Assembly (NCBI RefSeq): GCF_001189295.1
Contig: NZ_CP012159.1
Span: 10,807,856-10,871,855, forward strand
Source: Chondromyces crocatus
GTDB taxonomy: Bacteria > Myxococcota_A > Polyangia > Polyangiales > Polyangiaceae
Direction: 5' to 3'
Length of the DNA stretch: 64,000 nucleotides
Shown here one piece after another: positions 8,634 through 19,682 of this stretch. Positions within the stretch are counted from its first letter, which is position 1, and each line of letters starts with the position of its first letter. Position numbers and translations under genes: made by a program. The notes beneath the pieces were generated by a model. It worked only from the letters and a program-made list of their open reading frames with translations. It made no database searches and was not told the DNA's origin.

Positions 8634-9383
8634 ATGGCTATGAGCACAGGCGGTTCATCCAGGGCAGGGTATCTTCTGTCCGCGGCTGCCGGAGCGGCGG
8701 CCACCGTTCTCGTTCATCAGGTGGTCGCGATCGGCGGAGCGACGGCTCAGCCCGCGCCAGCAGCGACGGAGCAAGCCATTGCACCGCCCTCACCGAAGCC
8801 ACCGGCAGAGCGCCCCCCGACGTCACCGTCGAAGGAGAGCCCCCCACGGCGCGCGATAGGTCAGCTCGTCACCGAGAAAGAGAAGGAAATCAGCCGCCTC
8901 CAGGAGGAACTCCGAGGGCTCCGAGCCGAGGCGGGCTACACGCAGGAGCGAATCGAGGCCCTGGAAGGAACACCGCAGCCGTGGCCTGCGGACATCCCTG
9001 CGGGCTTCCGAGAGAAGCCGCTGGAGGCCAATTTTCAGGCCGTCCTCGAGAAGCACAAGCTCGGCGATCTGGTCGACATGGAGTGCGACGAGTTCCCCTG
9101 CATCGCCGTGGTGAAGGCGAGCGAGGCGGACCCGCAATGGCAACAGAAGTTCCAGGCCGCGCTCAAAGAAATGAGCGCATCGCCCGAGTACGGCGGCAAG
9201 GTGGGCCTGTCGATGTGGTCGAACGACGTCCAGCAGGACGACCAGAAGACCCGCTACACCGCGGTGTCGATGGCGCCCCCGGGCACGGCCGATGGTGAGG
9301 ACGCGCGAACGAGGAGCGGCCACCGCGCCCGCGGCATGCTCTCGGACGCCACCACCCCCCAGCAGCAAAGGGGTGCGCCGTGA
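8634..9383 (+). CDS. Membrane-anchored coiled-coil protein with 'EFPC' domain
   Basis: The 249-residue product has one N-terminal hydrophobic segment (about residues 12-38) that could be an anchor or signal. A Pro-rich stretch and a coiled coil (about 75-115, KEKEISRLQEELRGLRAEAG) follow. A C-terminal domain begins PWPADIPAGF and contains MECDEFPCIAVVKA. The latter motif recurs in the next gene, so the two proteins share a domain. The gene sits 50 bp after the radical SAM gene on the same strand, which suggests co-transcription. A periplasmic accessory role is possible but not demonstrated. The Shine-Dalgarno sequence before ATG 8634 is weak. Confidence 0.75.
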   Translation: MAMSTGGSSRAGYLLSAAAGAAATVLVHQVVAIGGATAQPAPAATEQAIAPPSPKPPAERPPTSPSKESPPRRAIGQLVTEKEKEISRLQEELRGLRAEAGYTQERIEALEGTPQPWPADIPAGFREKPLEANFQAVLEKHKLGDLVDMECDEFPCIAVVKASEADPQWQQKFQAALKEMSASPEYGGKVGLSMWSNDVQQDDQKTRYTAVSMAPPGTADGEDARTRSGHRARGMLSDATTPQQQRGAP

Positions 9384-9420
9384 ACCCGGGCGAGATCGGC
9401 CGAGGAAAGCAGAGCGCGGC

Positions 9421-10221
9421 ATGAACACGCAGCAACGCCCCGAAGCGTCGGACGGCTGGAGGGACCCCTTCGAGGCGGCTGCGCGACGGATCGTGGCAGC
9501 CTCGGGAATCGCCGAGGTCGTCACCGTGCTGACCGAAGACCAGCCCGGCATCGTGGTGGTGCAGGTCCGCATCGAAGGCGATGGCTGGCGCGACGCGGTG
9601 AGGGGTGTCGCCCGCGAGCTGGCCCAGGAGACCGCAACCGGCGAGATCGCCATCTGGATGACGCAGATGGCGCCGAGGTCGGGCGGGGCTCCGCTCACGC
9701 TGTTCGCTGCAGTCCCGGCATCGACACTCGACAGGCAGGGCACAGGCCACCTGGCCCTACGGGCCGCGACCTACCTGCGCGCCCACGAAGAGAAGCAGCA
9801 ACCTCCTCCTCGCTCCCCCGGGAACGGAGCGGGAATCAGCGCCCGACCCTGGCCTGCATCGACGCCCGTGCATTGCCTTCGGTCCTTCCTCGAACCGCGG
9901 GTCGTGGCGCACCTCGCACAGGATCCATGTGCCGCGCTCGTCGCGCTCGACGACACCGAGTTCCCCTGCGTCGTGGTGCTTCGCCCCACGCAACCGCTCG
10001 CCTCCTGGCAGACGCCCGTCGAGCGGCTCGTCGCCGCCATGCACCCACCGGATCAAGGACTCCGCGTCCGACTCTACTCCCGCGTCCTCGAGGTCCCTTT
10101 CGCCGAGGGCAGCAGGTTCGCGCTCGCGTGCAGCGCAGTGCCCGAAGGGCTCGACTCCCCCGAGCTACGTGCGCGGGTGGCCCAGCGGCTCCTTGCCTGC
10201 CTCGAGCAAGCCCTCCGCTGA
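9421..10221 (+). CDS. Hypothetical protein with 'EFPC' domain
   Basis: The 266-residue product has no signal peptide. An N-terminal domain (about residues 15-105) looks alpha/beta, with VVTVLTEDQPGIVVVQVRI. A C-terminal domain (about 150-260) contains LDDTEFPCVVVLRP followed by a helical tail, matching the ECDEFPCIAVVKA segment of the preceding gene. The gene is 37 bp downstream of that one, with GAGGAAAG before ATG 9421, so it is likely the last gene of the radical SAM operon. Function is unknown. The shared motif suggests that the two accessory proteins act together or arose by duplication. Confidence 0.72.
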   Translation: MNTQQRPEASDGWRDPFEAAARRIVAASGIAEVVTVLTEDQPGIVVVQVRIEGDGWRDAVRGVARELAQETATGEIAIWMTQMAPRSGGAPLTLFAAVPASTLDRQGTGHLALRAATYLRAHEEKQQPPPRSPGNGAGISARPWPASTPVHCLRSFLEPRVVAHLAQDPCAALVALDDTEFPCVVVLRPTQPLASWQTPVERLVAAMHPPDQGLRVRLYSRVLEVPFAEGSRFALACSAVPEGLDSPELRARVAQRLLACLEQALR

Positions 10222-10244
10222 CCCACCCCCGGACGCGCGAGCGC

Positions 10245-10264
10245 GGTTCGTGTCGACGCGAACC
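10245..10264. terminator. Inverted repeat between convergent genes
   Basis: GGTTCG (10245-10250) pairs with CGAACC (10259-10264). The sequence between them is almost fully palindromic, so the 20 bp form a hairpin with a single wobble pair. It lies between the stops of two convergent genes (10221 and 10297) and probably ends transcription from both sides. Confidence 0.4.
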
Positions 10265-10296
10265 ACCGCCGCAGCGACGCGCCTCGCCTGTGCCGA

Positions 10297-10470
10297 TCAG
10301 TCGAGCGGCTCGAAGTCCGCCTTCGTCGCCCCGCACACCGGACACATCCAGTTCTCGTCGATGTCCTCGAAGGCCGTACCGGGCGGGATTCCCGAGTCCG
10401 GATCGCCCAGGTCCGGGTCGTAGACATGCTCGCACACCGTGCACCGATACTTTTGACGCTTGCTGGCCAT
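10297..10470 (-). CDS. Rubredoxin
   Basis: This 57-residue iron protein has the two rubredoxin knuckles, CTVC (Cys10, Cys13) and CPVCG (Cys43, Cys46), plus the family's YDP...GDP.SGI.PGT.F.D....W core. It carries one Fe in a FeS4 site and passes single electrons in the cytoplasm, for example to alkane hydroxylases or to peroxide- and oxygen-detoxifying enzymes; no partner lies adjacent. The start at 10470 is chosen for length and for the GGAGG-type Shine-Dalgarno sequence 10 bp upstream, although the open frame extends further. Confidence 0.95.
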   Translation of the reverse strand: MASKRQKYRCTVCEHVYDPDLGDPDSGIPPGTAFEDIDENWMCPVCGATKADFEPLD

Positions 10471-10622
10471 TTCGAGGCTTCCTCCGGTGCCCCCAGACGC
10501 CCGCGACGGTACCACGAGGCCAGGACACGCTCCATGGAACAGTTCCACGCGAGCACGCGCACGCCCCCCCGTCAGCGACCCCTCGACGGCCGCACGGCAC
10601 CGCATGGTATCTTTCCCGAGGC

Positions 10623-11657
10623 GTGCTTCTATCCCGCGTTCGCCTGATCCAGATCGGCCCCTTCGACGACCTCACCCTCTCGCTGGAGGACGACGCGGGC
10701 ACCCCGCGGCGGCTCATCGTGCTTTTCGGCGGCGAAGGTGTCGGCAAGACCTCGGTCCTTGCCGCCATCGCGTCCACGCGCCCCGGGCACGCCATCGCCC
10801 AGCTCCGCCAGCGCGGCGACGAAGGCCCACCCCCGCACGTCGTCACCGACTGGCTGCTCGGCAGTGACGACCCCGCGCGCCTCCACCCCTTGCGCGTCAC
10901 CGGCCCGAACGTCCGCCTCGACGAACCCGAAGAAGCCGCCCTGCTGCGCCGCCGCGAGCAAGCCCACTTCGACCGCCGCGCCCAGGAAGGCGGCTTCGTC
11001 CTCGTCTCCTTCTCTGGTGCCCGCTGGTTCTCCCGCTCCGGCGTCGTCCTCTCCAGCCCCGACCGGACCATCCTCCGCTACGACGTCCGCACCGCCGCCA
11101 GCTTCGACGACGCCACCCGCACCGACCTCACCCGCGAGACCAAGCAGGTGCTCGCCTACATCGCCATCGCCGCCTCCCTCTCCCCTGGCAGCCGCTTCGA
11201 GCACATCGACCAGGCCCTCCGCGAGGTCCTCGCCATCCTCCTCGAAGGCTCTGGCGTCACCTACCTCGGCGTCGACCCGGCCCGCCTCGAGCCCATCTTC
11301 TCCGTGACCGGCGACCGCCGCGTCGAACTCGACGAGCTCGGCCGCAGCGACCGCACCCTCGTCGCCATCGGCGCGCTCACCCTCCGCGCCCTCGCGGCCG
11401 CGCACCCCACCACCGCACCGCGCGAAGCCGAAGGCGTCGCCCTCATCGACGACCTCGACGCCCACCAGCCCCTGCACCGCCAGCGCTCCCTCCCTGCCCG
11501 CTTGCGCCACGCCCTCCCGCGCGTGCAGTGGATCGTCACCACCGCCTCCCCCATGGTCACGCTCGGCTGCGAGATGCCCGACGTGATCGCCCTCCGCCGC
11601 GAGCCCAGCTCCGGCCGCGTCGAGCTCCACGAAGGCCCGGACGCCATCATCCACTGA
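10623..11657 (+). CDS. P-loop ATPase (AAA/RecF-SMC-like), unknown role
   Basis: The 344-residue product begins [22 protein letters not shown], the usual first strands of RecF/SMC/OLD-type ATPases. The Walker A is [10 protein letters not shown] (about residues 40-49). A Walker-B-like [10 protein letters not shown] and a late [10 protein letters not shown] switch strand are present, but the LSGGQ signature and coiled coil are not obvious. It therefore resembles compact AAA ATPases of the 'AAA_21/predicted ATP-binding' group. The start is a GTG at 10623, chosen to keep the first beta-strand; the upstream frame is low-quality. MFS gene 11702 follows after 44 bp. Confidence 0.8.
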   Translation: MLLSRVRLIQIGPFDDLTLSLEDDAGTPRRLIVLFGGEGVGKTSVLAAIASTRPGHAIAQLRQRGDEGPPPHVVTDWLLGSDDPARLHPLRVTGPNVRLDEPEEAALLRRREQAHFDRRAQEGGFVLVSFSGARWFSRSGVVLSSPDRTILRYDVRTAASFDDATRTDLTRETKQVLAYIAIAASLSPGSRFEHIDQALREVLAILLEGSGVTYLGVDPARLEPIFSVTGDRRVELDELGRSDRTLVAIGALTLRALAAAHPTTAPREAEGVALIDDLDAHQPLHRQRSLPARLRHALPRVQWIVTTASPMVTLGCEMPDVIALRREPSSGRVELHEGPDAIIH

Positions 11658-11701
11658 CCCCCTGGCCACTCGGCCGCCCCCCCGTTAAGGTCGCGCGCGA
11701 G

Positions 11702-13102
11702 ATGCCGCCCTGGCTGAAACAGCTCCTCCCGATCCTCATCCTCCTCGCCGCGATCTTCTTCGTCCTCAAGCGGCTCCCGAAGGTCGACCTCGGCCACTCC
11801 GAGGCCTTCCTCCGCCGCAGGCGCTGGAACTGGCTCCCCCTCGGCCTCACGTACGCGTTCCTCTACATGGGACGCTACAACCTCTCGGCGAACATCCCCG
11901 TGCTCCAGGGCATGGAGATCCTCAGCAAAGAGGAGTTCGGCAGCATCGACGGCGTCGGCTCCGTGGCCTACGGCTTCGCCTTCCTGCTCAATGGCCCCCT
12001 CACCGACCGCTGGGGCGGCCGCGCCACCATCCTCATCGCCGCCGCCGGCTCCGCCCTGATGAACCTCCTCATGGGCGCCACCATGCAGATCGCCGGCAAG
12101 GGCGAACTCGATCACGGCACGTTCATCACCGCGCTGACGGTGCTCAACGCCGCCAACATGTACTTCCAGAGCTTCGGCGCCGTCTCCATCGTCAAGGTGA
12201 ACGCCCCCTGGTTCCACGTCCGCGAGCGCGGCGTCCTCGGCGGCGTCTTCGGCATCCTCATCTCGCTCGGCCTCTACTTCGCCTACGACTGGACGCGCTT
12301 CATCGGCAAGGCCCTGCCCATCCAGTGGGCGTTCCACATCCCCGCCGCCCTCCTCGTCGGCTTCTTCATCATCGACTACTTCCTCATCCGCGACACCCCG
12401 GGTGACGCCGGCTTCCAGGACTTCGACACCGCCGACGCCTCCTCGGGCGACACCGGCCCCTCCCTCGGCGTCGTCGACGTCGCCCGGCGCATGTTCTCCC
12501 AGCCGGTCATCTGGATCATCGTCGCCATCGAGTTCTGCAGCGGCTTCCTGCGCAACGCGATCATGAAGTGGTATCTCGTCTTCGCCGACAAGACGGGCGA
12601 GAAACTCGACTTCGTCGCCTCGAACTGGGGCGTGCTCCTCTGCGTCGCCGGCATCCTCGGCGGCGTCTTCGCCGGCTTCATCTCCGACCACGTCTTCGAG
12701 TCACGCCGCGGCCCCGTCGCCACCGTCCTCTACGCCGGCCTCGTCGTCGGCGCCGCCGTGGTGAGCTTCACCCTCGGCAGCCCTGCCGTCGGCTGGACCG
12801 TGGTGTTCATGTCCCTCTGCGTCATCGGCGTCCACGGCATGCTCTCCGGCACCGCGAGCATGGACTTCGGCGGCAAGAAGAACGCTGGCGTCGCCACCGG
12901 CATCATCGACGGCTTCGTGTACCTCGGCACCGGCGCCCAGGCCTTCCTCTACGGCCGCATCCTCCCCTCGGGCGACGCCGCGAAGGACCCGCAGAACTGG
13001 TCCCAGTGGCCCCTCGCCATGCTTCCCGTCGCCATCCTCGGCCTCGTCCTCGCGACCCGCGTGTGGAACGCCAGGCCCCAGCGCGCCGCCCCCGCCCACT
13101 GA
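11702..13102 (+). CDS. MFS transporter of the organophosphate:phosphate antiporter type (GlpT/UhpC-like)
   Basis: The product has 466 residues with about 12 hydrophobic segments plus one N-terminal hydrophobic stretch (residues 5-25). The MFS loop 2-3 signature appears as GPLTDRWGGRATI, and YMGRYNLSANIP resembles the first helix of the GlpT/UhpT family (RFN.S.N). It is probably an inner-membrane exchanger for phosphorylated sugars or glycerol-3-phosphate, or a UhpC-like sensor; the substrate is inferred only from family resemblance. ATG 11702 starts 44 bp after the ATPase gene. The C-terminus (RPQRAAPAH) is cytoplasmic. Confidence 0.88.
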   Translation: MPPWLKQLLPILILLAAIFFVLKRLPKVDLGHSEAFLRRRRWNWLPLGLTYAFLYMGRYNLSANIPVLQGMEILSKEEFGSIDGVGSVAYGFAFLLNGPLTDRWGGRATILIAAAGSALMNLLMGATMQIAGKGELDHGTFITALTVLNAANMYFQSFGAVSIVKVNAPWFHVRERGVLGGVFGILISLGLYFAYDWTRFIGKALPIQWAFHIPAALLVGFFIIDYFLIRDTPGDAGFQDFDTADASSGDTGPSLGVVDVARRMFSQPVIWIIVAIEFCSGFLRNAIMKWYLVFADKTGEKLDFVASNWGVLLCVAGILGGVFAGFISDHVFESRRGPVATVLYAGLVVGAAVVSFTLGSPAVGWTVVFMSLCVIGVHGMLSGTASMDFGGKKNAGVATGIIDGFVYLGTGAQAFLYGRILPSGDAAKDPQNWSQWPLAMLPVAILGLVLATRVWNARPQRAAPAH

Positions 13103-13253
13103 TCGTCCGCTGCGCACGGCCCGCGCAGATCGACCCCACCCCGCCCCCGAGATTCCCTCCTCGCAGCGACGAGCGCGCACAGATCGCGCCCGCACGCACC
13201 ACCCCTCGACGGCACACCCCCTGCAATGCCTGCGACCCAGGAGGGTTTCCCCG

Positions 13254-13433
13254 ATGGGTATTCTGAAGTGGGCTCTGATCTTCGCTGTGGCTGCGCTGGT
13301 CGCGGCGGTCTTCGGCTTCGGCGGCATGGCCGAGGGCTTCGCCGACATCGCGCAGTTCCTGTTCGTCGCGTTCGTGGTCGTCGCCGTGATCATCGGCGTG
13401 CTCGGTCTCCGCGCCATCAAGCGGGTCACCTGA
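13254..13433 (+). CDS. DUF1328-family small membrane protein
   Basis: This short gene encodes 59 residues: MGILKWALIFAVAALVAAVF, a GFGGMAEGFADIAQFLF turn, then a second membrane helix (VAFVVVAVIIGVLGL) ending AIKRVT. Length, two-helix layout and the G-F-G-G-.A...A.IA..LF centre match the DUF1328 (YtjA) family, whose function is unknown but which is often stress-related. GGAGGG lies 9 bp upstream of ATG 13254. The gene has its own gap of 150 bp after the transporter and converges on an aldo/keto reductase. Confidence 0.88.
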   Translation: MGILKWALIFAVAALVAAVFGFGGMAEGFADIAQFLFVAFVVVAVIIGVLGLRAIKRVT

Positions 13434-13462
13434 GCCGCGTCCCACGCGACGGCCTCGGCCCC

Positions 13463-13499
13463 CCGGGCGCCTCGGTCCTCCATGGACTGCGGCGCCCGG
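13463..13499. terminator. Strong hairpin between convergent genes
   Basis: CCGGGCGCC (13463-13471) pairs perfectly with GGCGCCCGG (13491-13499). The inner GGTCC and GGACT extend the stem to about 16 pairs with one mismatch, leaving the loop TCCAT. It lies between the stop of the DUF1328 gene (13433) and the stop of the aldo/keto reductase gene (13512) and can serve both strands. Confidence 0.6.
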
Positions 13500-13511
13500 C
13501 GGCTCCTTGGC

Positions 13512-14546
<1,035 letters not shown>

Positions 14547-14786
14547 GACCGCTCTCCTTGCTGGCCACCGCTGCGACGCCGGCGACCGCTGCTCGCCCCC
14601 GCACGTCACGCCTCCACGAGGCCCTGCGCACGCAAGCACAGACCCCTCACGGCGACGCCGCGCCCTGCGGGCAGCACGCCTCGCAGCATTTTGAACCAGT
14701 CGGTCCGGAATTACCCCCGGGGAGCGATTCCGTCAAGGAGCCCCCGGCGTTTGCCCGTGCGACGCGCGCCCATCGCGCGCGGCGGT

Positions 14787-15821
<1,035 letters not shown>

Positions 15822-16120
15822 GACCACTCTCCTTGCTGGCCGCGGCTCCGGCGCCTGCGACCGCTCTTCGCCTCCTCTCAGCGTGCCTGCGCGAGCCCCT
15901 GCGCGCACCTGCACCGAGCGCTCCCCACGACGCCACGCCCTGCGAGGAGCGCGCCCCGCAGCAGGTCGAACCTGAGGTCCGGAACTCCCCTGGTGGACGG
16001 TTCCGTCAAGAACACCTAGCGTCTGCGCGTGGCTGGCGCTCGAACCGACGGGAAGCCCCCATCCTCCTGGGTCAGACGCCATCTGCGAGCGAAGTTCCCG
16101 CTGTTCACGGAAAGAGCACC

Positions 16121-16627
16121 ATGACGCTATCCATGTACGAGTCGTCCGTTCCGGTCTTCCTGCGCGCCTTCGCGAACCTCTCGGCGATCCTCCGCAAAGC
16201 CGTCGACTACGCCGAGGTGGAGAAGCTCGACCCCGACACGCTGACGCAAGCGCGCCTGATCCCCGACATGGCTCCCCTCACGGCCCAGGTGCAGTTCGCC
16301 AGCGACATCGCGAAGGGGTGTGCCGCGCGTCTCGCCGGCGTGGAAGTCCCGAGCTTCGCCGACAAGGAGACCAACTTCACCGAGCTCCAGGAGCGCATCG
16401 CGAAGACGGTCGCCTTCCTGGAGTCCATCGACCCCGCCAAGTTCGAAGGCTCCGAGGAGCGCGGCATCGAGCTGAACATCGGTGGCAACCCGCTCGGCTT
16501 CGAGGGGCGCCGCTACTTGCTCGATTTCGCGCTGCCCAACTTCTATTTCCACGTCACCATGGCCTATGCCCTGCTCCGCCACAAAGGCGTGCAGATCGGC
16601 AAGCGCGACTTTCTCGGCGGCGTCTGA
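16121..16627 (+). CDS. DUF1993-family protein (copy 1 of 3)
   Basis: The 168-residue helical protein begins MTLSMYESSVPVFLRAFANL, and its C-terminal FALPNFYFHVTMAYALLRHKGVQIGK matches the DUF1993 family, which is related to DinB-like four-helix bundles. It has conserved His residues (YFH, LRH), but a metal role is only suggested. Two further copies lie at 24843 and 26586, both closer to each other than to this one. ATG 16121 follows AAAGAGCACC. No partner gene lies close by on the same strand. Confidence 0.88.
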   Translation: MTLSMYESSVPVFLRAFANLSAILRKAVDYAEVEKLDPDTLTQARLIPDMAPLTAQVQFASDIAKGCAARLAGVEVPSFADKETNFTELQERIAKTVAFLESIDPAKFEGSEERGIELNIGGNPLGFEGRRYLLDFALPNFYFHVTMAYALLRHKGVQIGKRDFLGGV

Positions 16628-16683
16628 GGCTCGACTGAAACCAGGCCCCTCCCCGCACGCGGTCACCCCGCAATCACGAGGAA

Positions 16684-16732
16684 GGGCCTTCGCAGGATCA
16701 TGGCCCTGAGCCGGGCCTTCGCAGGATCATGG
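16684..16732. repeat. Direct repeat of GGGCCTTCGCAGGATCATGG (period 29)
   Basis: Two exact 20-bp copies start at 16684 and 16713 in the gap between convergent genes. Nothing else is seen in this gap (16628-16821). Confidence 0.6.
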
Positions 16733-16821
16733 TCCTCCCGAGGGGGCACCCTCGATCCGTGCGTTCGGCGCATTGAACGCCGTTCAGCTCACGTCACGCG
16801 GCCAGGTGCAAGGCACCCAGG

Positions 16822-17628
16822 TCAGCCTGCCGCGGGCGCTTCCCTTGCACAGGGAGCCTGCGGTCCTTCGGCCTCGGGCGCGTCGGCATTCTCGCGCCGC
16901 GTCTTTCGCGCCGCCGCCTCCGCGCGCAGCCGCTCCAGCACCGTGCGCAGCGGCGCCAGGAGCGAGTCCCCCTCCGCACGCCGCGCCAGATCATGCCGCC
17001 CGGCGCGGTTCGCGACGTAGCTCCGCAGCCGGCTCATCACGTCGATCCACGCCTCTTCTGCGTCGCGGCCGAGTCCCACGTGGACGCGCTTGTCCTGCCG
17101 GACGCCGGCCAGATCACGCTGCGAAGCCTCGCTCTCGGTGAGCGCCGCTTCGAGCCGGTCCAGCCAGGCCATCGGGAATTCGATGCTCGTGAGGATGCCG
17201 GCATTCACGGGGCGCCGCAGCGCTTCGAGCATGCCGCGACAGAACGCATTCTGCACTGGAATGCGCTCGTCCACGTGCGCGAGCCCCTTCGGACACGCCG
17301 CCGAATGCACCGCACGGGCGCCGACCACGTGCGCACCGCCGCGGCGATTGGCTTCCACCGAAAGGTAGCGCTCGATGTGCCTGTACCAGGTATCGACCTC
17401 GATATCGGCCAGCTCCGCGCGCCCCAGGAGCGCCTGGTGCTCCGTCCCGGCTGCGGCCTTGCCATCGACGTGACCCGCCAGCTCCGCAATCAGAGAGGCA
17501 ATCACCGGAATGTAGGTGTCGAGCCCCTCCTCGGCAGGGCCATTGCTCTGCCGGGCGATCAGGTTTGCGTGAATGCTGCGCGCCACCGTCAACTTCTCAG
17601 GGCGCGAGATGTTCCTCAATTGAGTCAT
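16822..17628 (-). CDS. Hypothetical helical protein
   Basis: The 268-residue product has no family that I recognise, signal peptide or membrane segment. It looks almost wholly alpha-helical, with four or five helices separated by short loops, and ends in a charged, low-complexity tail (RRENADAPEAEGPQAP). It has four scattered Cys. Start 17628 follows a GAGAGG sequence. Base composition is slightly less GC-biased than that of neighbours. A perfect palindrome lies 17 bp upstream of the start codon. The product may be a structural or toxin-type protein, but no motif supports either idea. Confidence 0.68.
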   Translation of the reverse strand: MTQLRNISRPEKLTVARSIHANLIARQSNGPAEEGLDTYIPVIASLIAELAGHVDGKAAAGTEHQALLGRAELADIEVDTWYRHIERYLSVEANRRGGAHVVGARAVHSAACPKGLAHVDERIPVQNAFCRGMLEALRRPVNAGILTSIEFPMAWLDRLEAALTESEASQRDLAGVRQDKRVHVGLGRDAEEAWIDVMSRLRSYVANRAGRHDLARRAEGDSLLAPLRTVLERLRAEAAARKTRRENADAPEAEGPQAPCAREAPAAG

Positions 17629-17644
17629 GGGATCCTCTCACTTC

Positions 17645-17661
17645 GGCAGCACTGTGCTGCC
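17645..17661. promoter_or_regulatory. Palindrome GGCAGCAC-T-GTGCTGCC upstream of 17628 gene
   Basis: Perfect 8-bp arms surround one T, ending 17 bp upstream of the start codon at 17628. The position fits a repressor operator, or a hairpin in the leader of the minus-strand mRNA. Confidence 0.45.
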
Positions 17662-18145
17662 AGTGGATATACGGCCGGTATGCTCCGTTCATTCATCTTT
17701 CTCAGAATTATTTTTGGGTCTCAAATCTCACGCAACTGCAAGCATGGCCCCATCCAGACATCCGGTTACGCCGCCCATTCGCGCCAGAGCGGCCTCGAAA
17801 CCATCGCGTCAGCAGTCCGGACATACGCACGCATTGGCTTGCCGCCATCGCCAGGCATCAGCCCAGGTGGCCTTCAGGCCATTCCGACAGCAGCCTGGAC
17901 AGATCCCCCTCGCTGGCGCATGGCCGCGCCTCCCTCTCTGGCGGGTGGCCACTGGCAGGAATCAGCCATCTACGCCATGCCGTGAACCTGGATTTCGGTC
18001 GCCCGTGGACCGTGGTTCGCAGAAGCGCCGTGGTTGAAGCGCGTGTCCCATGACGCGCCAGTCAACCAGCGCGGCGTTGAAGCATCACCGCTCCCCCCAC
18101 GGCCTTCCCTTCGGCCGCGGCGCGACCCCTGGTGACGACCCCCTG

Positions 18146-18446
18146 GAACGGTCCCCGCTTCCTCTACTGGTCCAGCGACACCGCCTCCGAACGGTCCCCA
18201 CTTCCTCTACTGGTCCAGCGACGCCTCCTCCGAACGGTCCCCGTTCCCTTTCCTGGTGAAGTAACGACGCCCCCGAACGGTCCCCGCTCCCTCTCCTGGT
18301 CAAGTAACGACGTTCCTGGGCGGTCCCCCCTTCCTCTACTGGTGCAGCTACGGCACCTCCGAACGGTCCCCGCCTCCTTTACTGATGCAGTAACGACGCC
18401 CCGGAACGGTCCCCCCCACCTTTGCTGGTCCAGACATGACCTCTCG
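18146..18446. repeat. 43-bp tandem repeat, seven copies
   Basis: Copies start at 18146, 18189, 18232, 18275, 18318, 18361 and 18404, each exactly 43 bp after the last. Each begins GAACGGTCCCC (GGGCGGTCCCC in the fifth). A CCTCTACTGGTCCAG-like middle is followed by a variable CGACGCC end. A decayed eighth copy begins at 18447. The period is not a multiple of three, so it is not a coding repeat. There are no unique spacers between conserved units, so it is not CRISPR. Confidence 0.88.
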
Positions 18447-18527
18447 GAGCGTTCCGACCCCTCTCCTCCCTCCCTTTCCTGGCGGGATGGGCGGCGTGTG
18501 GGTCAGGAAGGTCGGCGCCGCGCTGGC

Positions 18528-19610
18528 TCAGCGGCCGACGAGCGCGCCGTGCAGATCGATCGCCTGGGTCAGCGTCGCTTGCAACGACGTGCTCGCACGC
18601 AGTGCACCACCGAGCTCCGGGGCGACGCAGCTCGCGAGCACGGCGCCGATGACGACCCGACGCTCGATGGCCTTGTCGCCATCCATCAAGGTGTCGATGG
18701 TGGCGGCGAGGTCCTCGACGAGGGCGGTCACGTCCTTCCCGAGCTGGAGGGCGCGCGGTCCGACGGAGGCTCCCAGGGTGACGAGGCGCGGCAGATCGCG
18801 GCGCAGGCCCTCGGCGACGGCGGCGAAGCGTGCGTCGGTGGCGCCGTCGCCCGTGCCGAGGCGGACGTCGACGTTCGCGGAGCAGCGGACGTCACGCAGC
18901 GCGCGAACGGCGCACTGGGTCACGCACTGCGGAGAAGCATCGGGGAGAGCGAAGTCGAGCTGGCAGGACGGGCCGCTCGACGCGAGGCCACAGTCGACGG
19001 CACTGGTGATGCCTTCTTTGCCCGTGAGGCACTCGCCAGCGCAGGAGGCGACGGCGTCCTTCGGGATGCCGCAGCTCACGTCGCTCACGGAGACGGAGAG
19101 CTGCGCGGTGCCCAGCGACTTGCGGAGCGCAGCGAGGCGCGTGGCGGCGGTGACGCACGGGTGCGGTGCCCTGCTCGCCGAGGCGCCGTTCGCCGTGGCG
19201 CTGCTACCGGAAGCCGACGCCGACGCCGTGCCCAGCTCGGCGGGAGTGGCGCCGAGGTCCACGGCGAGTGCGCTGCACGTGGCGCGCGTCTCGGTGTCGA
19301 GCGCCGTCGCCGTGCGCTCCAGCTCTCCGACGAGGCGCACCATGCGCGCGAGCCGCGCTCCCATCGCCTCGTCGACGCCGAAGGCCGTGGCGAAATCGAA
19401 CGGCCCGCTGGCAGCGTCGCCCCCGAAGCTCGGACAGGTGACGGACGCCGGCTTGGTCGTCGTGGCCCCTGCGGCCGTCGCCGCAGGTTTCGCCGGGGCG
19501 CTCCCTCCACATCCGAGCACCACGGCCGCGACCAGGGGTCCCAGGAGCCCCAGGACCCGAGACGCCGAGGCAGCCTGCGGGGCGAGCCAGGACGCTGGTG
19601 AGATGCGCAT
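18528..19610 (-). CDS. Predicted lipoprotein, Cys-rich
   Basis: The 360-residue product has a signal peptide with lipobox VVLGC (Cys34) and an Ala/Thr-rich linker. The mature part is mainly helical, with a central Cys-rich region: SCGIPKDAVASCAGECLTG, VDCGLASSGPSC, PQCVTQCAVRALRDVRC. Ala-Ser-rich segment ASASASGSSATANGASAS is low-complexity. No family is recognised. It is probably an envelope-anchored protein. It is divergent from the outer-membrane operon at 19683 with a 72-bp gap containing a palindrome. Confidence 0.83.
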   Translation of the reverse strand: MRISPASWLAPQAASASRVLGLLGPLVAAVVLGCGGSAPAKPAATAAGATTTKPASVTCPSFGGDAASGPFDFATAFGVDEAMGARLARMVRLVGELERTATALDTETRATCSALAVDLGATPAELGTASASASGSSATANGASASRAPHPCVTAATRLAALRKSLGTAQLSVSVSDVSCGIPKDAVASCAGECLTGKEGITSAVDCGLASSGPSCQLDFALPDASPQCVTQCAVRALRDVRCSANVDVRLGTGDGATDARFAAVAEGLRRDLPRLVTLGASVGPRALQLGKDVTALVEDLAATIDTLMDGDKAIERRVVIGAVLASCVAPELGGALRASTSLQATLTQAIDLHGALVGR

Positions 19611-19653
19611 AACCAGGAATTAGACCTGAACGGAATTGGCTTGCAAAGATGAA

Positions 19654-19670
19654 ATGAATCGTCGATTCAT
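19654..19670. promoter_or_regulatory. Palindrome ATGAATCG-T-CGATTCAT
   Basis: Perfect 8-bp arms lie in the 72-bp gap between two divergent genes and end 12 bp before the start codon at 19683. It is a candidate operator, or a hairpin near the ribosome-binding site. Confidence 0.45.
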
Positions 19671-19682
19671 GATGGGATCGCG

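Larger units (their letters stand above)
17629..18527. other. 899-bp non-coding region with palindrome and 43-bp repeats
   Basis: No credible gene is present. The first 400 bp are AT-richer than the surroundings; a palindrome near the downstream gene's start and a seven-copy tandem repeat (listed separately) occupy parts of it. The rest shows no structure I could identify. Confidence 0.6.

Noticed and set aside
18146-18446. CRISPR array
   Set aside because: No alternation of a constant repeat with unique spacers: the whole 43-bp unit drifts, and no cas gene is nearby.
18132-19601. 489-codon plus-strand frame crossing the 43-bp repeats
   Set aside because: The repeat period is not a multiple of three and most of the frame is antisense to the lipoprotein at 18528-19610.
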